From NCBI GenBank assembly GCA_023055505.1, contig JALIRH010000004.1, forward strand, positions 23,803,368 through 23,867,367: a stretch of DNA of 64,000 nucleotides, written 5' to 3'. The notes under the pieces are model-generated. The model was given only the letters and a program-made list of their open reading frames with translations, did no database searches and was not told the origin of the DNA. This document shows, piece after piece, positions 12,550-27,375 of this stretch. Position numbers and translations under genes: made by a program. The first letter of the stretch is position 1. Every line of letters begins with the position of its first letter. Source of the stretch: Callipepla californica brunnescens. Taxonomy: Eukaryota; Chordata; Aves; Galliformes; Odontophoridae.

Positions 12550-12569
12550 AAAAAAAAAAAAAAAAAAAA
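12550..12569. repeat. A20 homopolymer
   Basis: Twenty A in a row, followed by a short AAATAAAG stretch. Preceding sequence shows no recognisable retrocopy body. Confidence 0.92.
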
Positions 12570-13405
12570 GTTAAATAAAGGACTGTAAAAATGGTATCAT
12601 CAGTTCGAATGACAGTTGCATTAACTAAAACAGGCCAATTCATTCAGGACTCTGAGAATCGTTGTCTTTGCAATTTATACAACACGTTCTGTAGGAAAGC
12701 CAAATTTCAACACCCTAGCTGCAAGGATTTAATTGGACATAATTTTATGGAGCTGAAATAACGATCTCCCATGCTACTCTGTGACCACTTCTAGCTGTGG
12801 TTTGTGAAGAACCGTTAGCTACATCTTGGAATTCCAGGAAAAATTTTGGAAAACTGTGAACCACACTCCTCTTTTAAAGAAAAACACCTTTATCCTGGAT
12901 AAGGGTTGTGGCTTAACAAAGCATTTCCTTGTTAGTTTAAATGCTTTCTAAACTATGTGCTGCTTTTGTGGAACTCTTTTTTTTAAGTTGCTTGACTGCA
13001 ATTCCTTGGTACATGAGCTGAATTGCCTTGTTCATAGCTATAAATTCCTGAGGTAGTAGAAAGGTAGGTATTATGTCAGTGATGATAAATCCCCTTTGTG
13101 GATCTGTTCCATAGTAAATAACTCTTTTGATGATGTAAAATATTGTAAAGAGAATTAAAGTCTTCCTCCACCTCTTTTCAGCCTCCTGATGCATAATTCA
13201 GTTTTGTAAGAAGCTGCCCCTTGGCAGCTCCCCTGCAGTTATTTGTCTAAGAAGCTGTATGCCTTGCTTTTATGCTTAACACCTGGGTATAATTCAAAAT
13301 GCCCAATGAATTTTGAGCTTGGGTCATCCTGTCTCTTTATAACCTGTGTTTCAGTTCGTTGTGCACTTTGTGTGCTCCAGAGAATTCTTATTTCATGTAG
13401 TCCTG

Positions 13406-13424
13406 AAAAAAAAAAAAAAAAAAA
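13406..13424. repeat. A19 homopolymer
   Basis: Nineteen A in a row with no recognisable retroposon upstream. It accounts for a lysine-rich end of a short + strand open frame. Confidence 0.92.
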
Positions 13425-15505
13425 GTGTGGTTAAAAAATATGATGCATGTTCTCCTGCCAGAATTTGAGCTAAATCAGTGGTTAAGAAAGAAGTTCCTCC
13501 CGAGCTGTTGATGCAGGCCAGTGGTTCATCAATGAATCCTTTCATTTGTAAGAAATTGTTTAAATGTAAGGTGTATGGAGGTGGTGGTAAACTCTTGGTT
13601 TGTAGCTATAGCATAAGACTTCACATACTTTAAAATACAACCTTAATAGGGCCCAGAGTCAGCAAAACACTGTAAGCAGTTTCAGTCTCTAAGGATATAC
13701 ACAGTTGAACCAGAATGGATTAAGTCCATGCTAAAAACATAATGTGCCTATGTGATTTTTTTCTGAATAGAGAGGAGTTTGCTGTGAGAGAAGCCCAGGA
13801 TGGTTTTGTTACTATGTATGTGATGGGAGGCAGGTGGAAGAGCTCAGTGTTCGTTATTTTTGTGATCAGTTGGATGCAGACTTACACTCTCACATGGAAT
13901 TGATTTCAAAGTGTGCTATTTTTATAGGTTGTCACAAGCCTTTCTTCTGTAGCATCCTGATCAGAAATGGTTCTTCCCTTTTATTGTTAAAATCACCATC
14001 TGTGGTTCCAACCACTTGTTTGCAGGTGGCAGAAGTTACTATAACTAATAATTTTTTCTCAGATTGTGATTTTTAAACTAAATTAATTTTTAGTTATGCA
14101 GAATTTTAATCCTGTGCTATTCTCTTATAAAGTTCATGCTGGAGTAAATTCGTAATTTTACCAATATCCCCCATGGATTTCTGCCAAAGAGAACTTCACT
14201 TTATGGCAATAGAACAAAACAGACTGCTCTACTTAGTTGTTGTAGTGTCACAGTGGTTCAGTCTGTCATGAGACTATCTAGGCTGTAACTCAGCAGCTGA
14301 GATTACACTGAAGAATGAAATCATTTTCAGATCTCACCAAATTAAATCAGATTGATTGTGGCTCAGTGAACAGAATGAATACGAATAAGAATTTATTTGA
14401 GAAGGAATATGTATTTCATCAATATCCGTGTATATTTTGGTTGTCTGCTGGGAAATTGTTCAACTGATTGCAGTAAGGATAATGTTTCCTTCCAGAAAAC
14501 AATGAAGGCATCTTCATTATGCAGATGTACATAAATAAATAAAAATTTTAAAATATATATATTAAAGTTCATTAGTTCGTTTTGTTATTCATCTGAAAAT
14601 GTTACTTCAAGTTTAAAGTGGGCATAGGTATTTTTAGTGTCATAGTTGAAATTACTATTTCAGGTTATAGAGAATGACCTATTTAATTGGTTCAATTAAA
14701 GATTGGCAAGAAAAATTAGTCTTACTTTTTCATAAATGACTCAAAAATAGGTATAAAGTATCTATATAATATGTATACCATAGACTTACAGTACGTAGGT
14801 ATTTCAAATTTGGTTTCATTGTATGTCCCCAGTGTGAATGCAAGATCAAAGGTAACAATGTGCAGTTTATCCTGGAGTGCAGATATGTGTGTAAGATAAG
14901 CCAAAAGGGAGGAAAAAAAAAGAAAAAAACAACCAAACAAATCAATGAAATCACACTAAATAGAGTTGGCTCCAACTCACTATAGCTCATTCATTATAGT
15001 AAATTATTCTTACTGCTCTTGCAACCGTGTATGAAATTAAACAAACAGCTGGAAAAAGTGGGATGTGTTGACAGGCCATTCCTGTAATTGAGTCAATTAC
15101 AGACAAGCTGCTGTTTTTTGTTTTTTTCCCCAAATTGGTAAGAATCATTAGTTTCTTTCAGTAAATGAACTGACGATGTTTTAGAGTTTTGTGCCTTGTT
15201 AATTAAAGCTTTCTTGGAGTCAATTTATTTATTATGTTTACAATGTTTATGGAGTAATTGAAATGCTTTTTATTTCAAAATAGTGGTCAGAATTAACAAG
15301 GACAGAATTTGTCCTTAAACTTATTATCCTAACACATATGGTTATTTGTTGCACCACTGCTCATTGATTAGTTAGCCTAAAATACTGAGGTTACTGTGGT
15401 TGCCAATAGTGCTTCCTTGTAAGGCCCGATAATGTTTCTTCTATACTTCCTTTGTTTCTGTTTGTTTAGCAGGTAAACTTCCAGTCACATATAAAGCAAT
15501 CAAAA

Positions 15506-15547
15506 ACCAAACAAACAGCAACAACAACAACAGCAAAAAAAACACAC
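15506..15547. repeat. (CAA)n / A-rich simple repeat
   Basis: Short run of CAA and CAAA units grading into A8 and ACAC. Confidence 0.88.
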
Positions 15548-16673
15548 AACCAGATGCAGGCATTCCACGTGTACCAGAAATAAGGGGCAGAAATCAGATG
15601 GGTGATGCCAGTCCAGAACAGAATAAGAAACTAATGGCAGAGCTTAGATATTTTTTTTTGTACAATATCATTTATATCTGGAGCTAGTCAACTTGAGGGA
15701 GGCAGCAACTACCAGAAATTGGCCGAGTGTAATTCCAGTTTCTGAGAAGGTGGCAAACTCACAGTGACAACACACTATCCATAATTGCTTTGAGAGGCAT
15801 CTTTGTCAAGTTCTCACTAGTATAGTTTCATTTGGGAAGAAAATTGCAAGTCCTGCACACTACCCTTGAAAATACATGAACCCCCTGAGATCCTGAACAT
15901 GTAAGCAGTCTTTGGAGTTGCTCTTCCAGTCTAGTTGAATACAGGGCTTGGCAGCAGCATTAACGGATCATTTGCAGAGATATCCTCTCCCTCCCTTGAC
16001 ATGCTGTAGTGTTCTGTCTGTTGGAAGGATATTTTTAGGAGCACATCCTCAGAGAGGAAGAGCATTAGATTTTGTGCTTCTTTATGCTTTTGAGACCTGT
16101 CCTGAAGATCACACACTGAGCTGGAGATAACTATGGTCTCTTTACAAGAGATTACACTTCTCTAACTACCTTTCTTGTGGAATACATGCTGAAATTTTTG
16201 GTAACAATTTAGACATTTTGTGTGCAAATAGTATAATACCTGTTTTTGTTTTTGTTTTTTTTAATGTGGTTTCATCAAAACCGTTCTGTTTCTGCAGCTA
16301 ATTCTGGGATCTTACAAAGTTCATGTTTCTTCTCTCCATATTTTGAAGAATCCTGACATAGTTGAGGTGCTGGAGATGACCTCAAAGCCACTAATTGATA
16401 TTTCAGAATGTTAATGGCATAGCATTAGGAAGAAAGTGGGTTACTGAAGGGGAATGGCAGCAATCAGTCAGTAACTGAAGATGGACCACAACTCTGCTGT
16501 AAACGTGAATTTTGACACAGTATTACCATCTCCACCCCTGCAGCCCCAGTATCCAGTAGAAAGAGAAATCATGGCATTCTTGAAATCTGGCACACCTCTT
16601 ATCCTAGGGAAGATTTAAAAAGCAGGGAAACAAATTTAAATCTGGGAGGAAGAAGGGATATGAAGTTTCAGGA

Positions 16674-16688
16674 TTTTTTTTTTTTTTT
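16674..16688. repeat. T15 homopolymer
   Basis: Fifteen T in a row in otherwise unremarkable sequence. Confidence 0.9.
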
Positions 16689-17044
16689 AGGATTGGCAGG
16701 ATTTGAGCAGTGTATTATGAAAATTTAGTTGCATTTTTAGTTTTGCTTGTCCCCGTGCCCCAGTGGTAACTGGCTACAAGCATGGGAAATGCAGAAAACC
16801 TTAAATCTTGAGACAGATTATACTGGCCTGTGATATAATTCAGCTAGAAGATAAATACTTTGTGTGGGAACTGTGCATGCCCAATACAGACTGTATCTTC
16901 AAGAAAATATGTTTAATAATTACAGCCTTTCCTTGAGCACCAGAGTATTCGTTGTTTTTTAGAGGCTGTATTTGAGTGAAATTTTGCATGCAAACTATTT
17001 TTCTGATCTAATTCATTAGATGAATATCACAGTAAAACTCTTAA

Positions 17045-17071
17045 TTTTTTTTTTTTCTTTTTTTTTTTTTT
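17045..17071. repeat. T-rich tract (T12 C T14)
   Basis: Two T runs separated by one C. Its reverse complement gives a Lys-rich end to a short minus-strand open frame. Confidence 0.9.
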
Positions 17072-20000
17072 CCTTTGGAGTGTAGGAATGTGGATGATGG
17101 GGCCTTGGAAATGTGTGTGTATTTCTCTAGGTCCTCAACTGAGATTGTACTCTTTGTACTTGATTTATTGTGATAAAAATAAGATGATCGATAGATCAGT
17201 GTCCTGATGACATGTGCGTGATCTATCATCTTCCTCAGTCTACAGACTGTAGGGAGGGACAGTCCATAAAAATGACAGGTTCACATGCCTGCTTAATTAT
17301 GAAAGTGGTTTCAGTTCTCCCAAGATCTAGGGCCTAGCTTTCACTTCAAGACTGTTCTTCATCACTTAGCTGCTTCCACTCCTTTGTGAGAAATCCTCAA
17401 AATGAGGTTCTTCAAATGACAGGGATTTTCAGACTATCCACAGTGTAATCAGAAAGCAAGCAAGCTTCCCATGATTTTCTATGCCGTGTCACTTTAGGAA
17501 TAAACTTCCCTGGGTGATTCGGTCATTAACGAGATTGAAATAAATATTTTAAAAAATGTCTTTGCAGTTCTGTTTTTTAAAAACTTCTTGTGTTTTTGGC
17601 TTACAGTATCAATAGCATGCCTTAGTTGTCTTTTATCATCGTGGTTTTATAGAAGAGAAGCCCATTTTAGAATTTTGGGAAAAGGTTAAGAGGCTATAAA
17701 AAATTGTTTTTGAGTTTATAAAGATCATTATTTGTTCTCATAAACACTTCTAGATTTAAACTTATCTGCCTCTAAATCCAGCTTCTGGGTCATGGAAAAC
17801 AGTTCTTTCATGTAAGAAGAATCAGGAAAAATGCAGAAGAGGGGAGTGAGAGTGGGTGTGTTTTGGTGAATTGATTGGAGATTTCCTGAGGTCGCACAGT
17901 GCAAGGATTATGAGCAGGACAAAATATTGGAAGGCCATGAGAAAATGATGTAGCTGTAACCTGTCTCAAGAGAGGGAAACTTGAGGGACGATGCATGCAT
18001 CTGCTAAGGATCTGTGCAGTTAGACTGATTGAAAAGGAAAGGCAAAACATATTTTTTTACTGATTTTTATTTTTTCTTCCCTTCCTTTTGACCCTCATTC
18101 TTTTGAGATCATTTTTAGAAAGTTTAGTCATGCTGTGACGTTGGCAATAATTTCCTGGGAGTTCTGGGACTTTCTGAGTGTTGCAACCTTTCATGTTTGT
18201 TATGAAAGTATTTTATTTATGAAACATCTTAGAGTAGTCAAGTCAGTTCAGTTTTTGAGCCAAATCTATGCTCTCTTCCATTTGAAGCTACCCTTGCGAT
18301 ATTATGTAACTTTCTCCTCTTTAAATATTCTTTGTAACAATCATGATCTGTCTATGATAGAAAAAATAGCTTAAATTTTGCTAGATGGAATTTTGAAGAA
18401 GTTGCAGAAGATATTTATCTTGGCTGAAAGTTGCCCAGTTTTTCAGTGTAACTGTGTAGAAATGTGTTACAGATTTTAAATGTTCACGATTTGATATTGG
18501 AGGAAAAGGAAGTTACAAAATAAAAATAATTCATATACTTTTAAGGTGAAGCTCTGCCCCCAGATCACTAGGAAAGAATCAGTTTGAGAGGTATCAGCTC
18601 TTCTGAAAGCCCTGTATTTATTTTTAATTCACATAATAATATATGTACCTTAAACACATTGTATTCCCAGGGATCATCATGGAAAAAATAAATATTTGGT
18701 ACAGAAGGTGATTTAATTAATATTAAGAAGTGTTACATAACAGTTAGATCACCAGAAAACTTTTTTCTACAACTGTCAGCAACATGCTCGCTGTCTACAT
18801 TTAATACAGCAAGTTCTGTTTAGTTTTTAAAATGAACATCCGCTGTCTCTTTTATGATAAAATAGTGAATTGTACTCAAATATACTGTGAGTGGATGCAG
18901 AATATTTTAGTGAACCTTGTCTCAGATCCAAATTTTCATCCAAGGTAGATAACATTTTTGGATCATGGAATAGTTTAGTTTTAATGGGGCTTCACCAGAT
19001 AATCTGAACCACCACTCTACTAGAAGTAGGGTTAGCTGGATTAATCAGAGAATTGAAAACTTATAAAAGCAGTATAATTTTGTTTATAACTTCATTAAAA
19101 TGCTTTAAGAGAACATGATAAGAAGAAAATGAAAAAAAGAGTCTTGATAGAATAATAGTTTATATCATCACTTAAATGGATGTGGTAGAAAAATGCAAAA
19201 TATTGAATTCTGAAGCAAGAAACTTCAGCACAGGTTTTCTACGTGACCAGAAAATGCCCTATTTTGAGTGAAGTGGAATTATCAGCTAATTGTTGCTATG
19301 AAAGCAAAAACTTTTGAGATGGAGGATGTTTGCACTGTTTTTTGAACCCTTCTGCCATTTATAGGAACTGTGTATTACACAACAAACACTAATTTTCTTT
19401 ACAGTTCAGTTGTATACTTGGCTGTATAATTGGCTGTGTTTCTTTGCAGTGGTGACTGTAGATGTGTAGAACTCTCACTGTCTGTTGAATCTTTTAGTTG
19501 ACATAAAATACAGAAACAATGCCACTCAGAGCTGTGGATTTTTGAGGAAAAGATATATTGTTAAAATGACCTCCTAGATGAAGCAGAGATTCTATATGGA
19601 ATTTCTTTCTGAGGACAATTATTCCTCCCCCCACATGTAGTAACTTTTTAGTAGCAAATTAGAAGTATGGAATTTTTGGAAGCCGGTATGTGTCATTCAC
19701 TAAAATGTCGTCTCATATTCTGATACTGAACTTATTGAACTTCAATCAAAGATTGAAGAAACCATCAAGGGCCTGCTTTTCTATATAACTGCAAATGCAC
19801 TTGTTCTGTCTGTCAGAGAGAGCTGGCACAGTGTTTGCACACAATTTCTGAAATACTGCTTGAAAATATTCTCAGTGAGAGAGTGTGTTCTCATCCTTGC
19901 TTCAGACCTACATAACCATTTGCTGCAGCACAAGAAGCAGGAAAGACACTGCTTGTCAAGCAAAGAAGGAAATCTGGAACAAGATTTGAAGAATTGCTTG

Positions 20001-23000
20001 CACTGATATTTTTTCATTGCAGACCATTTGCATTGTGGTACCAAGAATTTTTAGCATGTGTTAAGAACAATTGTATGCCTGCCTTACTGTCTGCACAGTC
20101 AGATAAGACTTGTAAGGTTTTGGTATTACGAATTTCAGCTGGTTTGTTTATTATAATGCAGCTGGGCTTCTCAAGTTTGCAGTTGAAATTACTGCAAGCA
20201 GTGGAATGGTATGCTTCTTTTCACAGCTTCGTGCTGTATTTCACAGGAGCTTTTAAGTTGCGCTATTTACAGATTTTTATTTTTTATTTTTTTGAGGTAT
20301 AGATGCAAGAACAGATAGATGTTTGTTTATTTGCATAAGGGGAGTTAGTCACTTTCCGGAGCCAAAACCTCAGGGGTGGGCGCTGCTTGGCCTCAGTGAC
20401 TCCAAACTGTCCTAGCAATGTAAAAAAGCTGTTTGTCTGGATTCATTTTTTATTTTGATGTGCTGTTTCTGTTGTCGTTGTTTTTGTTTAAAGATGCTGA
20501 CTGCAATAGAGCACAAAACATGCCATGATTGTCATTACCGAGCTAGCAAGCATACATGACTCTGCCTTTACAGAAAAAAAAACTCATCAGAGATTAGATA
20601 CTGGTTGAGAAATTTACCTTTCTTATTTCTTCCCCGGGCTCAAATTTAGCCTAACACTTTTCCTCCCACTTTCCTAATTTCGACTCTTGTTTTCCTTATG
20701 GGTTACACTCATTCCTCCATTAAGGTGAGGAATGGTGCAGGAGCCTGAGTTTGTGCATGTAGATTTTGGCTGGCTGACCTCTGCTCCTTGTTGGTTTGTT
20801 GTTACTGCTCTTTTATTTTATTTTGTATCTGTACTCTTGTGCAGCTCCTCAGAAGTGTCCTGTCTTGGGTGGAAGCTGGAGAACTCCTCCCTGGCCATGG
20901 ATTGCTCCAGGCCCTGCCTGAGATAGTGCCACCATTTTGACACAGAGGGAGGGTTGCGCCTTGCACATGTTTTTGAAGGCCATTTGTTTTATACAGCAAT
21001 TAACAGTGTTCAGTGAGCATAGGGAACGGCTCCTCAACCAAGTTAGAGACTGTTCTGGAAATAGAAGTGGCCTGAGTTCTATTTCTTACCCTGGCTAATA
21101 TCTAATTACCTTACCTTGCAGGTGAGAAGATCTTTAGCAGTGGAGGCTGAAAGCGGCTTGGCTGAGTGACTACTGAAAAGATACCTGAGAGGTAGGAGAT
21201 GGTCATCCAAATCCTCGTAGTGAATTCAGACATGAGTGATTTCAGCTCAAATCTTCCAGTTTCCATGCAAATCCTTTTCTAGGTCTCATTGCTGATTTTC
21301 AGGAGATGTCTAGTGGAATGTTCTGAGATGAACTATTGGCCGTAAAGGCTTAAAATCCTGTTCTAAGGATGATGTTTAGGAGTTTACATATGGGACTCAT
21401 TTAATATTTTCATATTAAAATAAGCTACAAAGGACTATGGAAGAATAGAGTCCTTTTGAAAAGGCTGGATTTCAGTCTACTCATGGACTCCGCTCTCGAT
21501 TAAAAGAGCCTCATACTATCCCCTATTTCTTGGTAAGATACTGCATCAGTTGAAAAGTTGCTGAAGGTATAATTTATTTCACCTCCTCTAAAAATGTCTG
21601 GCAAAGACTTCTGTGTGGGGGTGAGTATGTTCTTAGGAACTGCTCTGCATTTATTAGTTCTTCCGGCTTATAACTCAAAAGAATTATCAAATATCAGTGT
21701 GGTTGTTCAGAACATTGTGATAGCTGCAGTTCAGTGTGCTGGGAGCACCAACACAGCTCCTGTCTGTTGAGGTAACAGAGACGGTGCAAGTCTGTGATCT
21801 CTCTCTGATATTTTGTAGTGAATATGCATCTATATTTTTGTTTGTTAGAAAACTTTTTACTATTATTCTGGTATACCACAGTGAGACACATCTCTTCTTT
21901 CCTTGGCTAGAATATACCAGTTCTGACTGAGCTATATTTAAAGAATATGTTAATTTTCAAACAACTCACTTAAAAATCGTACTTTACCATAGCTACTCCT
22001 TGTTATCCTTAAAGTAGATACATAATATTGTCAAGGTAATTGTATCCTGTGTTCAGATCTTTCTTTGCTGAATGAATTTGGCAAAATGCTGAAGACTGTT
22101 GCTGATAAAACTAAGCTTTAGAACACCTACTTAACTCTGCTGACATCTGTAGAAGTACTTATGTAATCATGATTGAGCATGTGATCCAGTATTTTGCTGG
22201 ACTCGGGTCAAAATGCTCAGTGCTTTGCATCTTGACTTAAGCATGGATAATAAAAGTTTTAAATCTCAATTTAATGATTATCTGGACAAGGCAAGATTCC
22301 TATCTGGTAACGCAGCCTGCTTATGATTTTCTCTTCAGATTCCTGAGTAATATTTGCTTGTCTATAGGCAGAAGTGCATCAGGGCCACTTGTATAGCAGT
22401 AAAAGAAGGGCCGCCCAAGTCATAGGATAATGCATTAACAATGTGCGTAGAAAAATCCTTACAGTGTATCTTGTATAAGTGCGCACGTCTGATGCCTGGT
22501 ATGACTCATGTTTAGTAATTAATACAATGTCGGAGATAAGGTATTTGACAAGAACAAGCTTTTATGCATGCTGAAACTTAGCTGGTTATATAATACTAGT
22601 AGTAGCAAACAACTTTTTCAAAGCCTTGTGGAAACCACTCAGCTGTGGAAACTAGATGCCAATTTCATTATCACCTATAAGGAAGCAAACAATGAAGCTT
22701 TGTAGGCTCACAGGCTGTGTTTGGAACAGGACTTTTAAGAGCTAGTAGGTAAACTCAATCATTCTAATGCCTGTCAGATGAATATGTCTGTTAACAAAGC
22801 AGTGAAGTGTATTTTAAATGCTAGCTAGAATGTCTTCAAGGTATGTTTATTGGTGCAACACAGGAGGATGCAGTGAGCCAGGCAGTGAAGTAATAGTGGC
22901 CACATTAAAATAGTCTTACCAATGGTCTCAAGACATTTCACCATGTAGTAAGTGTTCTTATGCATATTTTACAGACCTGGAAATGAAGAATTTAAAGAGT

Positions 23001-25757
23001 TATTATCAAAGAGAACAGTAACATTTTAAGCTAAGAAAAGAAATTTTTGGAAATGGTTTTTGATTGCAGTGTTTTTATGGGGAAAATATTCTGATGAGCC
23101 TAGTGTTGAATAAGTACTGGTACTGCAATTTACCAAGTTGACTATTTTTTTTTTCTCATTAACTAAAAAGCACTGGAGGGAATTCATTCCTACACTTTTC
23201 TTCAGAAGTTCTAAGAAAGATCTTTTTTTTTCTTTCCTCCAGATCAATTTATTGAGGAACTGTGAGAACAAATCAATGAACACTGTCAGTAGTTAATAAG
23301 GATTTTCCTTTGTGCAGTTACATCTGACGCTTATAACAAAATAACAGTGGGAAGAGACTGATCTTGAGAGGACTCTATATGATCCAAAATGGATTATGTG
23401 GAAGCCAAGCCCTGAGCAAGGAGCCTTCTCAAAAAGATTTTCAGGGTCCTTTAAAGAAATCTCTAGAGAACAGGAGTCCTGGTCAATGATAAAGGGCTAA
23501 ACCATATTAATTCTGATTACAGACTTATAGAATTGTAGTGACAGTAATTTTCTACCCCCAAGTACAAAATTAGAAAGTTTTGTGCATTCTATTGTACTTC
23601 ATAAATGCAGAACTTTTCAAAAAAGATGATGAGAAGGAAATGTGTTAAGATTGACACTTCCTCATTTTTGCTTTGTACAATTAAAGGTGAATTAAGTTCC
23701 TTTTGATTTAAGAATACAGACAACTGTCATTTAAACTGAAACAGTAATTTGGTGAAGAAGTTGGAATTACACTGTTTGGTCTAGTGGAATAGTTCTCTTA
23801 TGTGCTTCCTTGAAGAGACAGACAGAGCACCACTGAGTAATACCTCTGCTGCTCTTTAGGCTGTTCTGCCCAGAAGAAGCTCAATGGTTCTTCCTGGGAC
23901 AGGCTTTCATCTTGAATCTATTCTCTGGCATCAGTTAGCTTTTCTATTCAAATTGAGCAGATTGCATTTAATAAAAGTTGTTCAAAGATGTTGCCAAGGA
24001 AGAAGGATCCAACCTGCTGAACTTCTACAGATAAACTGATATCCACACGCATCCCTCAGGTGTTGCAGTGTTAGCAGTTATGTGTAATCGCGATGTCCTG
24101 TGGTAATGTGATTCCAGTTTAATTCTTTTTGACTCATTAAAATGAATAGTAGGGCACCATTCCTTTATTGTTCCATTGTCTCAAATTTGAACCTAGTTGT
24201 GGCAACTGATACCACACTGCAAGTAAGGTATAGTCCTGCTCTGTACAGACGTGAAACCGTAAGTAGAAGAATTTTCAGTTTGTAGCAAGTGCTATACAGT
24301 TACTCCATGATAAAACCAGATGCAGAATTTGTGACCCTGGATTATGGTGCTGTGTGCTGGTTCAGCTGTTCATGAGTAGCACTTTCACAAAACAGAAGAA
24401 GAGCAGGGGAAAGTTGTGGGTGGGATTGCTCCTTCATTTTGGGTGTTTTTCCACCAGAAATTCTGCCATATCAATGTATGACGTGACAGTCGTTAAAATT
24501 ATGTAGTGTAAGGTAATGTCCGTTACTTTTTTTTTCCTATTCATTTTACTTTTTCTGGTTCTTCAGGGAAATTTTCTTTAAAGCTCCCAGGATAAGGGAA
24601 TCCTTGGTGACAATTTGTTGTAAAAGCTTTCTTTTAATTGGTGCAACTTCTCACATGAAGAAGTTTGAACATATTTGTTGCACTGCAACTCAGGTCACTC
24701 TGAAATTTTGGAAGGCAATTTTCTAACGGAACCTTGAACTTAGCAATACAGGCCGTAGCTTGTGCAGACATCTGATAAAAACATAGTTATTAAATGATTC
24801 TAAAATAATCGATTCTAATTTTAAAAATGAATTCTGATTTGATACATTTTGTATGAAGCAAGAGATAGAATGCAGTGGACTTAAGTTTTTTTTTGCATTG
24901 TAGCTATTGATATCTGAGTTAGTTATGGCAAAAACTGTTACTGAAGTTTGGTGAGCAATTTTTGTGGTTGTTTGCAATCTGAGAACATTTTTTCTCAAAC
25001 CCCAGAAGATGTAGCTTTTAACATGAACGTGTTCTTATTTTATCAGTGGTGATTTAAAGAAATCGTAAAACATTTTCTTCTTCGGAAACATTTAAGTGGA
25101 ATGATAAAAGGAGATGAACTCATTGTTATTTCAAAGACATCCGTTTCATATTTCCTGGATAACCAGCAATCTGGAGGATTTCAAAACTTACTTGTATATT
25201 CCAAAAGATCCACAAGTCTTCAAAACCAATATTTTTATGTAGGATCCTCCTCTAAAAGTCTAGCGTATATGTCCAATCTTTGAAGCCACCTTATTACAGA
25301 ACACTGGCTGAAATGCTGATTGTGTAATCAAGCTTGATTTGGTTTGTTTTTCTTCTGTTAGTCATGAATGCATTAAGAATGAACTAGCATGGCTTGTGAT
25401 GACAGATTTAATATGTTGTTGTCCTCCAGCTTATTCACAGAGTTCCGTCTGTGTGTGTTTACACACACACAAGCTCGCTAGAATTTCAAAAGCTTCAAAG
25501 TGCAGATTTTTCATGGTAAGGAGTCAGGAGTGTTTCTGTTGGAGACGGATAACATTTGTCTTCAGTTGTCAGTTTTTATTTAGTCGCAACATAAAATAAA
25601 CTCTAAAATGCTTCATTTCCATTCTGGGGTTGGGTGTAGGTTATTAGACCTCTTTCTATGAAATCTAGACATTTTGGTATTCTCCCCAGAGTTTACCACA
25701 TAAACTTGTTTCAAGAGGGCAAGAATAAGTCAGAGTTAACCATAAAAGATGAAAAGG

Positions 25758-25808
25758 TTTAAAAAAAAGAAAAAGAAATAGAAAAAAAAAAAAAGAAAAA
25801 AAGAAAGG
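25758..25808. repeat. A/G-rich (AAAAG)n simple repeat
   Basis: Purine-only stretch of A runs with single G interruptions. Confidence 0.9.
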
Positions 25809-27318
25809 CAACTTCTAAATGTTTCCTGCTTGGCATGAGGGGAATACATATTGACTACCTCTCTGCAGTCAGGGAGGTAACACTTTTCTATGTGTGTCAT
25901 CCTTTGAGCTAAGGTTGCCCTGGTGTAAAGAGTGTCATATGTGTTTCAAGGTGTGTTGTTAAAGTCTAGCCCTGTATAGAAATTTGTTTTTATTCTTCAT
26001 GCCAAATTTTCCCTGTGTGAGAAGTTCTGAGAAATACATTAATGCCTTATACTTTCAGGCTTGAATGCTGTTTTATAGCAGGTAATAGATGTATCTCTTT
26101 GTGTTTACTGTAGTAGCTGTTATTTTATCACACATCTGTTGCAGAGTACACGTGAGGTATGTTGGCAGTGGTTTCTATCAGCTGCTCACACGATTTATTT
26201 CCATCATTCTGTGTTTGTCTAAGTGAAGTTATGTTGTAGTCCAAGCCAAAATTAGTTATGCTGAGGCACACATAGTAATGTTATGATTATCTCTCAGTAT
26301 TACTGGAAATAGGCGTCAAATAACGCATTATGTGTTGTTTTGAGTTCTTTTCTATCATAAATTCTGTAAGCAATGCGACAGTTGATGTAAACCAAGATTA
26401 TTTGAAAAGTGTTCATCGCCACAAGCTGGTAAAAGCTGTTCATTTTCTGTACTTCCCATATTTTAGAAACTCATAATTCATCTTGCTCATTTTCATCTGT
26501 GTCTGAGCTAGTGATGACAAACCAAGAAAGGAAGTAAGAGCACTTACCTAGAATCTCAAACAGTGAACTTTTCTCTTGGCATGGACCTGTATATCTTTTA
26601 CTTTTCATTTCTAGGTGCAAATGAAATAGATGAAAAATATAATCAAATGGATGGATTCTTTTCCACTTGTGACGTTCAAATGCAAGCTGGGAGGCAGTCT
26701 GGCATAACTAGCTGATGACAGATTGTTGAATTCTCTGGATTGCTTTGATTGCAATCCCACTGTTAGTGGATTGTGTATTTTATTTTGGAGTTGTTTTTCA
26801 GATTAATTTCAACATTTTGTCATAGAATATACTCTGCCTCATTTCTCATCCTTTTAACAGAAGTTAGATGCAGTGCAACACCAAGACCTGCTGTGTATTG
26901 GAGAATCTCAGCTTTCATTCAGTAATATTCTAGACCTGGTTGTCTTAGGAGGGCAACAATACTAGAATATCTAGAGCTATTAAATTATTGTATTTTTCCC
27001 CTGGTTTTTAATCCCAGAGCCAGGTAAACTATTTGGAGTTAGCAATAGTATTTGCTTCTGTAGTTGTTGCTTTCTAAAACTGCACATGATGACACCAAGT
27101 ATTTTGATAAGATTTATAGTTCAGACATCTCTAACTATCCAACTATTGACTAAATATTTTCATGTTATAAAATTAATGCACAGCTTAGGGGTTGCTCAAT
27201 TAAGGAAAACTAGATTACATCATCCTAGTATTCTCATTGACTTAGAATAATGTTCAGTGGAAACTCAGTATAATATACTTAACTCTTACGAAATTCTTCT
27301 CTGTGATTGTTCCCATCA

Positions 27319-27375
27319 AAAACAAAAAACACCCAGCCAACCAAACCAAACAAAAAAACAGCAACCAAAAAAAAC
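27319..27375. repeat. A/C-rich (CAAA)n simple repeat
   Basis: Irregular CAAA/CCAAA units, same type as the tract near 7.0 kb. Confidence 0.88.

Larger units (their letters stand above)
12185..20300. other. Unique AT-rich noncoding segment
   Basis: About 8 kb with no recognisable gene or interspersed repeat. It holds homopolymer runs at 12550, 13406, 16674 and 17045 and an A/C-rich simple repeat near 15.5 kb. The 15.08-15.30 kb part has clustered TAATT cores and is discussed as a possible conserved noncoding block. An imperfect hairpin at 17190-17227 (9-bp arms, 20-base loop) is probably chance. Confidence 0.5.

Noticed and set aside
17190..17227. Imperfect hairpin GATAGATCA ... TGATCTATC
   Set aside because: Nine-base arms with a 20-base loop are expected by chance in a window of this size.
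20340..21050. G+C-richer patch as a possible promoter or exon
   Set aside because: CpG is not raised, no clear TATA or splice pair frames it, and open frames on both strands are short and unlike known proteins.
26600..26720. Acceptor-like TTTCTAG followed by 32 open codons
   Set aside because: No donor and no coding texture; single acceptor-like sites are abundant.
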